From NCBI RefSeq assembly GCF_005435165.1, contig NZ_SGUC01000005.1, positions 84,578-148,577 on the forward strand: a stretch of DNA of 64,000 bases. The letters run 5' to 3'. The position numbers and the translations under genes are program-made. This document shows positions 43,171 to 51,775 of this stretch, piece after piece (positions within the stretch are counted from its first letter, which is position 1; each line of letters starts with the position of its first letter). Under the pieces are notes generated by a model. It made no database searches. It was not told the DNA's origin and saw nothing but the letters and a program-made list of their open reading frames with translations. The stretch is from Halorubrum sp. GN11_10-6_MGM (GTDB lineage: Archaea > Halobacteriota > Halobacteria > Halobacteriales > Haloferacaceae).

Positions 43171-43773
43171 TTACAGCTCTTCGACGGCGCCGCCGTCGGC
43201 GCGCTCCCGGAACACCTGGCCCTCGATGAGCGTCACCATCGTGTCCTCCTCCTGCCACGCGGTCGGCGAGAGCTTCGCCTTGCGGCAGGTGCGCGAGAGG
43301 AACTCCGCGGCCGACCAGCCGTTCTCGACGGGGACCGTCGGGTAGAGCCAGCCGTGGGCGTTGCCGCTGTCGACGGCGACGCCGTGGGTACCGATCTCGA
43401 GGTCCTCGGCCGGGTCGTTGGTGAGGACGGTGTTCGAGACGACGAACACGGAGACGGTGATGTTGTCGAGCTCCTTCGGCTCCACCTCGGAGCCGCAGGA
43501 GTCGCCCGACGCCGCCTTGATGGCGGCCTCGACGATAGCGTGGCCGAGCTGGTCGGACGTGTCCCACGCGCCGGCGCAGCCGCGGAGGCGGCCGCGCCCC
43601 CGGGTCGACTGGAGCCGGACAAAGGCGCCGGTGCGGGCGTAGAACGCCTCCCGCATGCTGCCGGGCTGTTCGCGTTGCCCGTGTCGAACGAACGACTCGA
43701 CCGCCTCCCTCGCGAGTTCGACCGCTCGTGCACCGTCGTCGTACGACAGCTGAACGGTCTGGGCCTCGGACAT
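43171..43773 (-). CDS. AMMECR1-domain protein
   Basis: This 200-residue protein is the archaeal member of the AMMECR1 family. The signature segments RLRGCAGAWDTSD (LRGCIG-like), DNITVSVFVVSNTV and LYPTVPVENGWSAAEFLSRTCRKAKL are present. The family is universal in archaea and eukaryotes, structurally a single cytoplasmic domain, and its biochemical role is not settled. The gene is convergent with the NAPRTase gene and divergent from RNase P RNA. Confidence 0.93.
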   Translation of the reverse strand: MSEAQTVQLSYDDGARAVELAREAVESFVRHGQREQPGSMREAFYARTGAFVRLQSTRGRGRLRGCAGAWDTSDQLGHAIVEAAIKAASGDSCGSEVEPKELDNITVSVFVVSNTVLTNDPAEDLEIGTHGVAVDSGNAHGWLYPTVPVENGWSAAEFLSRTCRKAKLSPTAWQEEDTMVTLIEGQVFRERADGGAVEEL

Positions 43774-43890
43774 GAGAGTCCATTACGTTGCTGACGACTT
43801 GAACGCTTCCCTTGTGGCACCGTTCTCGCGGGATTCGCGTCGTCTCCGGCGAAACCCGTCGTTCTCGACCCGAAACGCTCCCGATCGAAC

Positions 43891-43900
43891 CGCTTATTCG
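43891..43900 (+). promoter_or_regulatory. TATA box of the RNase P RNA gene
   Basis: CGCTTATTCG lies about 20-29 bases before the proposed 5' end of the RNA. The spacing is right for an archaeal TATA element. The assignment is positional. Confidence 0.5.
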
Positions 43901-43918
43901 CCGGCGGGCGTAACGATC

Positions 43919-44260
43919 CGGCGGACAGAGGGAGCCCGACTCCCGTGCCTCCGGCATGAGGAAAGTCCCCCCACCGGCCGGACAGGCGACCGGGCACACG
44001 CCCGGAGTCGGAGACGGCTGGCTCTGGAACAGCAACGACACCCCCCGCCCCGACCGATGACCCGCGCGAACCGACCCGCAAGGGAAGGGAGTTAACCCGG
44101 AGAGGGCGCGTGGCTCTGCCACGTTTAGACGGGCGGGAACGGATGGAACGGCGAATCCTCGCCGGTGCAAGTCCGCGCCACAAGGTAGTCCGGCCACGGC
44201 GCGGACGCTCAGCCGAATGTCGGGACGAACCGAAGGGGGCTTACTCCCCTCAGTCCGCTC
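43919..44260 (+). ncRNA. rnpB: RNase P RNA, archaeal type
   Basis: This is the catalytic RNA of RNase P, which trims the 5' leader of tRNA precursors. Universal elements are present in order: GAGGAAAGTCC (43958-43968, CR-I), the ACAGCAACG segment (about 44031), TGGAACGGCGAATCC near 44143, GCAAGTCCGCGCC (CR-IV area, about 44166), and ACGAACCGAAGGGGGCTTA (CR-V, about 44225). GCGGAC at 43921-43926 can pair with GTCCGC at 44253-44258 to form P1, which sets the ends. The RNA is about 340 bases. A protein partner (Rnp1) is encoded at 2.6-3.0 kb. Confidence 0.95.
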
Positions 44261-44304
44261 GCACCGACCAGCGGCGCGACTCTTCAGTGATTACTTATAA
44301 ACCG

Positions 44305-44475
44305 ACAGCGGTGGCGCGTGCCGGTGAGCGCCGCGGTGCGGCGCGAACCGCACCGCGCGAGGGACGCGACGAGCGAGTAGACGACCGAAGGGAGTCCCGA
44401 GCGAGTCGCGAGGCTGGGGAGGTATGAGGCTGTGCGGAGCGGCGCGGGACTCGACTGGGGCTTCGGTGGTGGTGA
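44305..44475 (+). repeat. Dispersed structured element, copy D (short form)
   Basis: This copy has 5' GCGGTGGCGCGTGCCGGTGA, hairpin GCGCCGC-GGT-GCGGCGC (44329-44345), GCGCGAGGGA, a second stem region GCGAC...GTCGC, and the core CGAGGCTGGGGAGGTATGAGG (from 44409), then jumps directly from GGGACTCG to the 3' box ACTGGGGCTTCGGTGG. It therefore lacks the third stem found in copies B and C. It begins about 45 bases after the RNase P RNA. ATAAAC-type sequences (44298 and 44500) lie at both edges. Confidence 0.75.
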
Positions 44476-44536
44476 TCGTCGAGCCGCAGTCAACAGCGTA
44501 TAAACGATCGAGGAAAGTTTGCTATCGAAATCCGTC

Positions 44537-45406
44537 TCAGGCCGTCTCCATCTCTTTTTCCAGCTCGCGGAGCTTCTCGATCCGATTCTCCGTCGAGGGG
44601 TGCGTCGAGGCGATCTTGCCGACGAAGCCGGCCTTGATCGGGATGATGAAGAACGCGTTCATCTCCGCCTCCTCGCGGAGGTCCTCCTTCGGCACCTTGT
44701 CCATCCGACCGTCGATCGTCATCAGCGCCGAGGCGAGCGCGCCGGGCTTGCCCGTGATCAGCGCCGCGCCGCGGTCCGCAGAGTACTCGCGGTAGCGCGA
44801 GAGCGCGCGGATGAGCAGGAACGAGACCACCCATACCAGAAGCGACACGAGGATCGCCACGATGACGGGCGCGCCCTGCCGGTTGTCGCCGCTGAACAGC
44901 CAGCCCCAGCGCACGATGAAGAAGGCGATCGTCGAGAGGAACGAGGCGATGGTCATCACCATCACGTCGCGGTTCTTCACGTGGGCGAGCTCGTGGGCGA
45001 GCACGCCGTCAAGCTCGTCCTCGTCGAGGCTGTCGAGGAGGCCGGTCGTCACCGCGACGGTCGCGTTCTTCTTGTTGCGGCCGGTGGCGAACGCGTTCGG
45101 GACGCGGGTGTTCGCGACCGCGACCTTCGGCTTCGGGAGGTCGGCCTGCTGGCTCAGGCGCTCGATCCGGCGGTGGAGGTCGGGGTACTCGTCGGGGTCG
45201 ACCTCGCGGGCGCCCATGCTCCGCAGCGCGAGCTTGTCGCTGAAGAAGTACTGGGCGAGCGAGAACCCGCCGAGCATGATCAGCGGGAAGAGGAAGTCGC
45301 CGAAGTACACCGTCAGGGCTCCGACGAACACGACGTAGAGGGCGAACAGGAGGAACATCGTGAACGCCATCCGTCCACGCAACCCCCAGTCTGTCTTCCA
45401 GTCCAT
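44537..45406 (-). CDS. htpX: HtpX-like membrane zinc metalloprotease (M48)
   Basis: This 289-residue protease degrades misfolded membrane proteins from the cytoplasmic side. Two N-terminal helices (about 12-32 and 38-55) are followed by the zinc motif HELAH (138-142), two further helices (150-170, 181-202) and the third-ligand region RYREYSADRGAALIT. TASTHPSTENRIEKL at the C-terminus is the family end (read here as ASTHPSTENRIEKL). ATG at 45406. It is a stand-alone gene facing the RNase P RNA. Confidence 0.94.
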   Translation of the reverse strand: MDWKTDWGLRGRMAFTMFLLFALYVVFVGALTVYFGDFLFPLIMLGGFSLAQYFFSDKLALRSMGAREVDPDEYPDLHRRIERLSQQADLPKPKVAVANTRVPNAFATGRNKKNATVAVTTGLLDSLDEDELDGVLAHELAHVKNRDVMVMTIASFLSTIAFFIVRWGWLFSGDNRQGAPVIVAILVSLLVWVVSFLLIRALSRYREYSADRGAALITGKPGALASALMTIDGRMDKVPKEDLREEAEMNAFFIIPIKAGFVGKIASTHPSTENRIEKLRELEKEMETA

Positions 45407-45542
45407 ACCCCTAAATTACCGTTCGGCGCGTTAAAGCCTGCCGGAGCGGGAAGCCGTGGTCGCCGATCGGCGTGGGAAGCGAATGCGATGCCGACCGAAC
45501 GACGAACAACGCCCTTTTTCCGACGCTCGCCGAGGGACGGAC

Positions 45543-46481
45543 ATGGATACCGTCCTCGTCACCGGCGGCCGCGGCGCCTCCGGGCGCTGGGTCGTCGACC
45601 GGCTCGCGGGCGACTACGAGGTCGTCGTCGTCGACTACGACCACCCCGGGCTCGGCGTCGACCCCGCCCCGAACGTCTCGTTCCGGGCGGCCGACCTCGC
45701 GGAGCGCGACCAAGCCCTCGACGTCGTCGCCGCCGTCGACCCCGACGCCGTCGTCCACTGGGCCGCGATCCCCGTCGCCGGGACCCACCCCGAAGGGCGG
45801 GTGTTCGAGACGAACGCGCTCGCCGCGAAACACGTCCTCGACGCGGCGGGGCGGGCCGGCGCGCCGGTCGTTCAGGCCTCCAGCGACGGCGCGTACGGCT
45901 TCTTCTTCGCCGATCCGACGCCGTTCCCGGACGAGCTACCGGTGACCGAGGAGCACGCGCTCCGCCCCGAGGACCCCTACGGGCTCTCGAAGGTGACCGC
46001 GGAGGCGGCGGCGGGCGCGGTCGCGCGCCGCCACGACGTGCCCGCGGCCTCGATACGCCCGTCGTGGATCCAGTACCCCGGAGACTACGCCTGTCGCGCC
46101 GACGAGTACGTGACCGACCTCGACGCGGGCGCCGGTAACTTCTGGTCGTACGTCGACGCCCGCGACGTCGCCGACCTCGTCGCGGCCGCGCTCACCGACC
46201 TCCTCGGCGGCGACCCCGCGGTCGACCCTGGAACCCACGAGGCGGTCAACTGCGTCGCGGCCGACAACGCGCTCGGGCGGCCGCTGCTCGACCTGCTCCG
46301 GGAGTCGTACGGCGAGATCCCCGAGGGCTGCGCGGTCGACGAGCGCGCGCTCGGCGACCGCGACGACCGCGGCGCGTACGCGATCGAAAAGGCGGAGCGG
46401 CTGTTCGGGTGGACGCCGTCGCGCTCGTGGCGCGACGCGGCCGACGAGTCCGTCCCGGAGCCGACGCTGTTCGAGTCGTAG
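45543..46481 (+). CDS. NAD-dependent epimerase/dehydratase-family protein
   Basis: This 312-residue extended SDR protein has the Rossmann loop VTGGRGASGRWVV (GxxGxxG at 8-14), an acidic residue ending the second strand (VVVDYDHPG), VVHWAAIPV, and the catalytic Ser and Y-x3-K in PYGLSKVTAEA. Such enzymes interconvert nucleotide-linked or free sugars; haloarchaeal relatives include galactose and uronate dehydrogenases. The ATG at 45543 gives the MDTVLVTGG start. Divergent from htpX, tail to tail with arlJ. Confidence 0.87.
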   Translation: MDTVLVTGGRGASGRWVVDRLAGDYEVVVVDYDHPGLGVDPAPNVSFRAADLAERDQALDVVAAVDPDAVVHWAAIPVAGTHPEGRVFETNALAAKHVLDAAGRAGAPVVQASSDGAYGFFFADPTPFPDELPVTEEHALRPEDPYGLSKVTAEAAAGAVARRHDVPAASIRPSWIQYPGDYACRADEYVTDLDAGAGNFWSYVDARDVADLVAAALTDLLGGDPAVDPGTHEAVNCVAADNALGRPLLDLLRESYGEIPEGCAVDERALGDRDDRGAYAIEKAERLFGWTPSRSWRDAADESVPEPTLFES

Positions 46482-46514
46482 CCGGCGCGCGGGCGACGCG
46501 AGCGGCGCCGCGGC

Positions 46515-48251
46515 TCAGATCGAGAGGATCGCGTTGACCAGCGTCCGCGTCGCGATGGCCGTCACCGCGCCGAGCCACGTGAGGAGGACGAAGTGGATGT
46601 AGCCGTTCGCGGGGTTGCCGCCGTCGATCCGGCGGATCATCTGCGAGGAGAGCGCCGCGTTGAACAGCACGACGGTGAGCAGCAGGTACTCGATCAGCGG
46701 GATGTCGTAGGCGCCGGGGTAGACGATCTGGCCGATGTCCATCTGGTCGAGCCCGAAGTCGGCGGTCAGGTCGGCCAAGATCGCGACGATCTCTAGGCCG
46801 ATGAAGAAGGCGAACGTCGCCGCCGCCGTGATCCCGTACAGCAGCCCGATGAACGTCATCGCCGCCTGCCGGCGCTGCTCGCGAAGCTGGTTGACGGCGT
46901 TCATGTTCTTCGAGATCAGCTCGCCGAGCATCTTCGGGTCCCCGCCCATCCGCCGGCCGACGAGGTACATCTCGGAGAACTTCTGGATGAGGTACGAGCG
47001 CGTGTCTCGCGTGAACGCCCGCCACGCGCCCTCGGTGCTGATCCGCATGTTGAGCCGGCGGTAGAGACGCTCTATCGAGTCCGAGAGCTTGCCGAAGTTC
47101 TTGTCCCGCAGCGTCGTCAGCACGTCGGTCGTCGTCGACTGCTTCGCGCTCTCGGTCGCGCCCAGCGCGCGCACGAACGACGGGAACTCGCCGTCGCGAG
47201 CGGTGATCGCCTGCTCCTCGTTCCGGAGGACGACCCCGGTGACGATGAGCGGCGAGATGGGGACCGCGAGGTACAGCGGCAGCCTGACGTCGTCGAGGAA
47301 AAAGAGGAGGCCGGGCAGTCCGGGACCGTAGCCGAACATCCCCGCCGCCGTGATCCCGATGAGGACGAAGGTGAGTCCGCCGCCGCCGATCAGCGAGCCC
47401 CACAGCTTCAGGTCGCCGGGCGCCCGCTCGTCCGGGTGGTACCAGATCGGGTCGTACGGCGACGTCGCGCGGATCATCGCGTAGAAACCGAGCTGGACGA
47501 AGACGAACAGCACGATGACGGCCGCCACCGTCGCGGTCGGGTCGTTGCCGGTGAGGATCGGGAGGACGACGGCGAACACCAGCGCGAACGTCATCGAGAG
47601 GATCATCGACATGTACAGGTCCTTCATCACCTCCAAGTTCGAGAGCGCGGACTCGTAGCGCGTCTCGTACTGCGCGAGCATGACGTCCTGCTCCGAGACG
47701 AGGAACTCCTCTAACGACTGCCCCGCGCCCATCGTGTAGCCGAGCCGGTCGAAGAAGTCGGCCATCGCGTCGGAGGGGACTTCCTGGGCGCGGCGGCGAC
47801 AGGCGTCGTCGAGGCTCTGGTTCCACGTGTCGACGAGGTGGACGACGCGGCCGATCTCCTCGGCGGCGACGCCGTACTCCTCTTCTTGTGCCAGCGTCCG
47901 GAACACCTCCATCCGGTCGATGTTCGTCGTCGACAACACCGTCATGTGCGTCATCACGAGGTGGAGCTGGTTGTCGATCTTCGTCTCCAGACTGGAGAGG
48001 TAGATCTTCGGGTAGATGACGGCCGCGAACAGGACGAGCCCGCCGAACATCGGTATCGGCACGCGGGCGGCGAACGGGAGCGGCAACGCGACCAGTCCGA
48101 CGACGCTGCCGAGGAACACGAACACGGCCGGCACCAGCACGAGGCCGACGTACTTCCCCTTCGAGATGTCGAGCTGGTCGTACGACTCCATCACCTCGGA
48201 GGTGAGCTTGGCGGCCGTCGCGAGCCCGTCGCCCATCTGTTTCACCGCCAT
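46515..48251 (-). CDS. arlJ: Archaellum membrane platform protein ArlJ (FlaJ)
   Basis: This 578-residue protein is the polytopic membrane core on which the archaellum is assembled, partner of ATPase ArlI. It has TadC/GspF-type domains: ESYDQLDISKGKYVG near the start, membrane helices (around 35-85), the cytoplasmic stretch QLHLVMTHMTVLSTTNIDRMEVFRTLA, helices near 230-275 and 310-400, a second cytoplasmic repeat and three C-terminal helices. It is the last gene of the che-arl transcription unit, 58 bases after arlI. Confidence 0.94.
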   Translation of the reverse strand: MAVKQMGDGLATAAKLTSEVMESYDQLDISKGKYVGLVLVPAVFVFLGSVVGLVALPLPFAARVPIPMFGGLVLFAAVIYPKIYLSSLETKIDNQLHLVMTHMTVLSTTNIDRMEVFRTLAQEEEYGVAAEEIGRVVHLVDTWNQSLDDACRRRAQEVPSDAMADFFDRLGYTMGAGQSLEEFLVSEQDVMLAQYETRYESALSNLEVMKDLYMSMILSMTFALVFAVVLPILTGNDPTATVAAVIVLFVFVQLGFYAMIRATSPYDPIWYHPDERAPGDLKLWGSLIGGGGLTFVLIGITAAGMFGYGPGLPGLLFFLDDVRLPLYLAVPISPLIVTGVVLRNEEQAITARDGEFPSFVRALGATESAKQSTTTDVLTTLRDKNFGKLSDSIERLYRRLNMRISTEGAWRAFTRDTRSYLIQKFSEMYLVGRRMGGDPKMLGELISKNMNAVNQLREQRRQAAMTFIGLLYGITAAATFAFFIGLEIVAILADLTADFGLDQMDIGQIVYPGAYDIPLIEYLLLTVVLFNAALSSQMIRRIDGGNPANGYIHFVLLTWLGAVTAIATRTLVNAILSI

Positions 48252-48309
48252 CGCTAGCTCGCCTCCGTCGTCGGCCCGTCACCCACCGTCAGTGCGCCCT
48301 GCACCGTCA

Positions 48310-49983
48310 TCACCTCGTGTTCCGGTGCATGTCGAATGGAAGCCCCTCGACGCCGTCGCGCTGGAAGGAGTTGATCGCGTCGTTCACCTCGTGGTAGCCC
48401 AAGATTCCCTCCTGTATCATCCGCTCTATCAGCTCCGCGCGGAAGTTGAGGTCGTCGTAGATATCGCGGGTGTCGGCGTACCCGAGCAGCGTCGCGATCT
48501 GCTCTTCTAACACGTAGGAGTTGTTCATCCCCTGGAAGACGATCTCGTCTTCGACGGGGTCCCAGCTGAACACCTCGCGTGTGACGACCCCCTCCATCTC
48601 CTTGGAGTACCCCTCGATCTCCTGGACGCTCGTCACGCGGCGCAGAACCTTATCGCCCTGTTTCACGCGGTTCTGGAACAGCGCCACGTCGGCGTTGTCC
48701 ATGAACGTCTCGGGGACGTTGATCGGCTCGGAGGTGAACCGCTGGATCATCGAGACAATGTCGGACGCGTGGAACGTCAGCATGACGGGGTGGCCAGTCT
48801 GGGCCGCCTGGAACGCCATGCGCCCCTCAGCGCCACGGACCTCCCCCACGATGATGTAGTCGGGGCGCGACCGCAGCGCCGCGGCGACCAGATCGAACAT
48901 GTCGACGTCGGAGGAGCCCTCGCCGCCGCCCTCGCGGGTCAACAGCTGCTGCCAGGTGCTGTGCGGCGGGATGACCTCGGCGGTGTCCTCCGCGGTGTAT
49001 ATCTTCGAATCGTCCGGGATGTACGAGAGGATGGCGTTCAGCGTCGTCGTCTTCCCGGACGCCGTCTCGCCGACGACGAAGACGGTCTGCTCGTTCTCTA
49101 AACAGAGCCAGAGGTACGCCGCCAGCTCCGGCGAGAGCGTCCCCCAGTTGGTGATCTGGTTGATCGACAGCGGCACTTCCTCGCCCTGCCGGATCGTGAG
49201 CGAGGAGCCCTTCAGGGAGACGTCGTCGGAGTAGATGATGTTGATACGCGACCCGTCGGGCAGCGTGGAGTCGACGATGGGGTCGGAGTCGGAGAGCGGG
49301 TCGCCGATCCGTTCGCCCATGTTGCGGAGCCAGTTGTCGAACTCCTGGGGCGTGCCGAAGTCGACCGTCGTCTCCAGCATGCCGAACGTGCCGTGGTCGA
49401 CGTGGCACTCCTTGGGGCCGATGACGTGAATGTCCTCGTTGGCCGGGTCGCGCATCACGGGTTCGAGCGGGCCGAGCCCGACGATGTCGCGGTTGAGCCG
49501 GTAGCGGATGTTCTCGTACGTCTCCTCGGTGACCGACAGCTTCCCGAAGTTCTTCAGCTTCGAGAGGCCCTTCCGCCACCCCGACGAGGAGTCGTCGACG
49601 TGGGTCACCTCCTCTAACAGCTCCTCGATGAGGTCGTCGTACTCCGCCTCGTTCTCCGGCGCGGTGTGTTGACCGCTCACGGTGAGCAGCCGGTTTTTCA
49701 CCTCGTTGAGTATCTCCGCCTGCGGACCGGAGACCTCCGGCTCGATGGCGTAGTACTTCGTGTCCTGTCCGAGGTCGCCGTAGATGTGGCTGTAGATGGG
49801 GCCGCCGACCGGGTAGATGACGTTCGGCCGGTTGGACTCGTACTCGTCTTTCGGCTCGTCGATGAACTGCGGGAACTCCCCGGTGATCTGTTTGAACTCG
49901 CGGAGGTGCTCCCGGAGGTGCGGCCGCCGCATGGCGGCCTTTCGGAGCTCTTCGGATGGTTTGGCGGTGCCGTGTTCGGTCAT
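48310..49983 (-). CDS. arlI: Archaellum motor ATPase ArlI (FlaI)
   Basis: This 557-residue secretion-type ATPase powers both assembly and rotation of the archaellum. Walker A is GETASGKTT (305-313); the Asp box YTAEDTAEVIPPH, Walker B-like region DYIIVGEVRGAE and the His box MLTFHASD are intact. An acidic N-terminal region contacts ArlX-type proteins in the family. The ATG at 49983 was chosen because the extended frame is shadow sequence. The gene follows arlH by 71 bases. Confidence 0.95.
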   Translation of the reverse strand: MTEHGTAKPSEELRKAAMRRPHLREHLREFKQITGEFPQFIDEPKDEYESNRPNVIYPVGGPIYSHIYGDLGQDTKYYAIEPEVSGPQAEILNEVKNRLLTVSGQHTAPENEAEYDDLIEELLEEVTHVDDSSSGWRKGLSKLKNFGKLSVTEETYENIRYRLNRDIVGLGPLEPVMRDPANEDIHVIGPKECHVDHGTFGMLETTVDFGTPQEFDNWLRNMGERIGDPLSDSDPIVDSTLPDGSRINIIYSDDVSLKGSSLTIRQGEEVPLSINQITNWGTLSPELAAYLWLCLENEQTVFVVGETASGKTTTLNAILSYIPDDSKIYTAEDTAEVIPPHSTWQQLLTREGGGEGSSDVDMFDLVAAALRSRPDYIIVGEVRGAEGRMAFQAAQTGHPVMLTFHASDIVSMIQRFTSEPINVPETFMDNADVALFQNRVKQGDKVLRRVTSVQEIEGYSKEMEGVVTREVFSWDPVEDEIVFQGMNNSYVLEEQIATLLGYADTRDIYDDLNFRAELIERMIQEGILGYHEVNDAINSFQRDGVEGLPFDMHRNTR

Positions 49984-50054
49984 GTACTCCACCCGTTCGT
50001 CGGTGCGGTCGCGGTCCGCGCGCGCGGACCGGCTGTACGTCGAGCGCTCATGTG

Positions 50055-50807
50055 TCAGGCGACGCTGCGGCTCTCGATGACGATTCCGGTTCCGGAACGG
50101 ACCGAGAACCCGATCGTGTCGCCGACCTGTTCGCCCATGCCCGCGAACCGCTTCACGTTGATCTGCCGGCGGATGTCGTTTCCGACCTCGATCATCTCCA
50201 GTTCGAGGAAGACGTCGGCGATGGAACGGAACGGGCCGATGGCGTCGTCGTCGACCGCCGAGGGGTCGACCGTGAGCACTACCACCTTCCCCTGCGAGAT
50301 GATCTCGCGGAAGAAGGAGATGATCTCCAGCGCGGCCTGCCGCTCCTCGTTTTTCCGGACCAAGGCCTCGAAGGTCGGGTCGTTCCGGAAGATGGCGTCG
50401 AACGTGTCGAGGAAGACGACGTCGGAGTTCCACATCGCCTCGGCGTTCATCAGCCGCTTGAGCAGCTCCTTGCGCTCGCCGTCGCCGTCGGAGAACGCGC
50501 CGCCGGAGTCGAAGTCGGCGTGGAGGAACAGTAGCTCCTCCTGCAAGAGCGGTTTCACCATGTCGTACTCCAGCGAGTGCATCTGGTCGATGAACCCGCG
50601 GACGGTGAGCTCCGTCGACATCATCGTCACGGAGGCGCCCTCCTGGACGAGCCCGTAGGCGAACCGCTGGGAGATGGCGCTTTTCCCGGCCCCGTAGTCG
50701 CCCTCCATGAGGACGATGCTCCCGCGCGGGATGCCGCCACCGAGCTCCTTGTTGAGCCGGTCGCGCTCGCCGAGACCCAAAGAGAGGAGGTTGTCGGAGC
50801 GGGGCAT
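50055..50807 (-). CDS. arlH: Archaellum regulatory ATP-binding protein ArlH (FlaH)
   Basis: This 250-residue KaiC-like RecA-fold protein binds ATP and docks to ArlI and ArlX in the archaellum motor. Walker A is GDYGAGKS (36-43); the Walker B strand is DVVFLDTFDAIF. The ATG at 50807 follows the arlG stop by five bases; a longer open frame upstream lies in arlG and is not used. The C-terminus ends GIVIESRSVA. Part of the che-arl operon. Confidence 0.94.
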   Translation of the reverse strand: MPRSDNLLSLGLGERDRLNKELGGGIPRGSIVLMEGDYGAGKSAISQRFAYGLVQEGASVTMMSTELTVRGFIDQMHSLEYDMVKPLLQEELLFLHADFDSGGAFSDGDGERKELLKRLMNAEAMWNSDVVFLDTFDAIFRNDPTFEALVRKNEERQAALEIISFFREIISQGKVVVLTVDPSAVDDDAIGPFRSIADVFLELEMIEVGNDIRRQINVKRFAGMGEQVGDTIGFSVRSGTGIVIESRSVA

Positions 50808-50812
50808 CTCAG

Positions 50813-51301
50813 TTACCCCCCCTCCACGCGGAACTGGAACAGCTCCTCGTCGCCGTTCACCGAGAGGAACAGCCGGTGGTCGCCGTCGGCGAGCCCGCCC
50901 GACCCCTCGATCTCGTTGGCGTCGATAGTGAGCCGGAGCACGTCGCCGCGACTCCACGCGTTCGCGCCGTCCGCGGAGACGAGCTCTCCGGAGAGCGCGC
51001 TCGGGCGGACGTACGCGCCGTCGAAGACGACGTCGAGGTCGGAGCCGTCGGGCGCCAACCGATACGTGCCGGTGTTCTTTATCAGCAGCGTCACGTTCTC
51101 GCTGGTCGCGTTGTACACCCCCGCGCTGGGGTCCGAGATGATCGTCACGTCGGTCCGGAGCTGTTCGGTGGCGTCGAGGCCGGCGTCGTCGACGGCCGCG
51201 CTCACGCGGTCGACGCCGGTCGTGATAGTGCCGACGACGCCCGCGGCGATCACCAAGCTGGCGATGAACAGAATGAGGTGCGAGACGGGGACGCTGGCCA
51301 T
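50813..51301 (-). CDS. arlG: Archaellum stator protein ArlG (FlaG)
   Basis: This 162-residue protein has one N-terminal membrane helix (MASVPVSHLILFIASLVIAA) and an extracytoplasmic beta-sandwich with the pattern NVTLLIKNTGTYRLAPDGSDLDVVFDG. ArlG and ArlF form the stator that anchors the archaellum to the S-layer. It starts one base after arlF ends. Assigned by position, length and the recognisable ENVTLLIKNTG segment. Confidence 0.9.
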   Translation of the reverse strand: MASVPVSHLILFIASLVIAAGVVGTITTGVDRVSAAVDDAGLDATEQLRTDVTIISDPSAGVYNATSENVTLLIKNTGTYRLAPDGSDLDVVFDGAYVRPSALSGELVSADGANAWSRGDVLRLTIDANEIEGSGGLADGDHRLFLSVNGDEELFQFRVEGG

Positions 51302-51775
51302 CTACGCGCTCACCTCGGTCACGGTCGCGGCGTCGCGGACGCCGGACTCGACGACGAGGACGACCCGCGTGCCCTCCCCTATCGTCGTGGTCGTGTCGCC
51401 CTGTGCGACCTCGATGGTCAGCGTCTCGTCGCCGAGCCAGAGCGCGGTGTCGGCGTCGCCGTCGACCGTGGTGGACGCGTTCGCTCCGCCCACGTCGACG
51501 TACTCGTTGCCGACCACGAGCGTCGCGTCGGCGGCGACGAGGCCGATCGACCCCTCGTTGGTGGCGTTGACGGTGAGCGTCGACGTCGCGGTGTCGTACG
51601 TCGCGTTCGTCACCGAAAAGTCAGTGTTCTGCCGTTCGAGGGCGCGCTCGTTGACGCCGTGTTGGGCGTCGGACACCCTGTCGAGTCCGTTGGCCGCCAC
51701 GGGGTAAAACGTCGTGAACGCGAAGAACAGCCCCGCGACGATGATGGCCGTGGACGCGGAGACGCTAACGCCCAT
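51302..51775 (-). CDS. arlF: Archaellum stator protein ArlF (FlaF)
   Basis: This 157-residue protein has one N-terminal membrane helix (SASTAIIVAGLFFAFTTFYP) and an external domain with LTVNATNEGSIGLVAADATLVV. ArlF binds the S-layer and holds the archaellum motor in place. The first 11 bases overlap the end of the arlCDE gene, so translation is probably coupled. It lies directly before arlG. Confidence 0.9.
   Translation of the reverse strand: MGVSVSASTAIIVAGLFFAFTTFYPVAANGLDRVSDAQHGVNERALERQNTDFSVTNATYDTATSTLTVNATNEGSIGLVAADATLVVGNEYVDVGGANASTTVDGDADTALWLGDETLTIEVAQGDTTTTIGEGTRVVLVVESGVRDAATVTEVSA

Noticed and set aside
48310..50433. Upstream extension of arlI to about 50433
   Set aside because: The extra residues translate the arlH gene in another frame; the ATG at 49983 begins the conserved protein.
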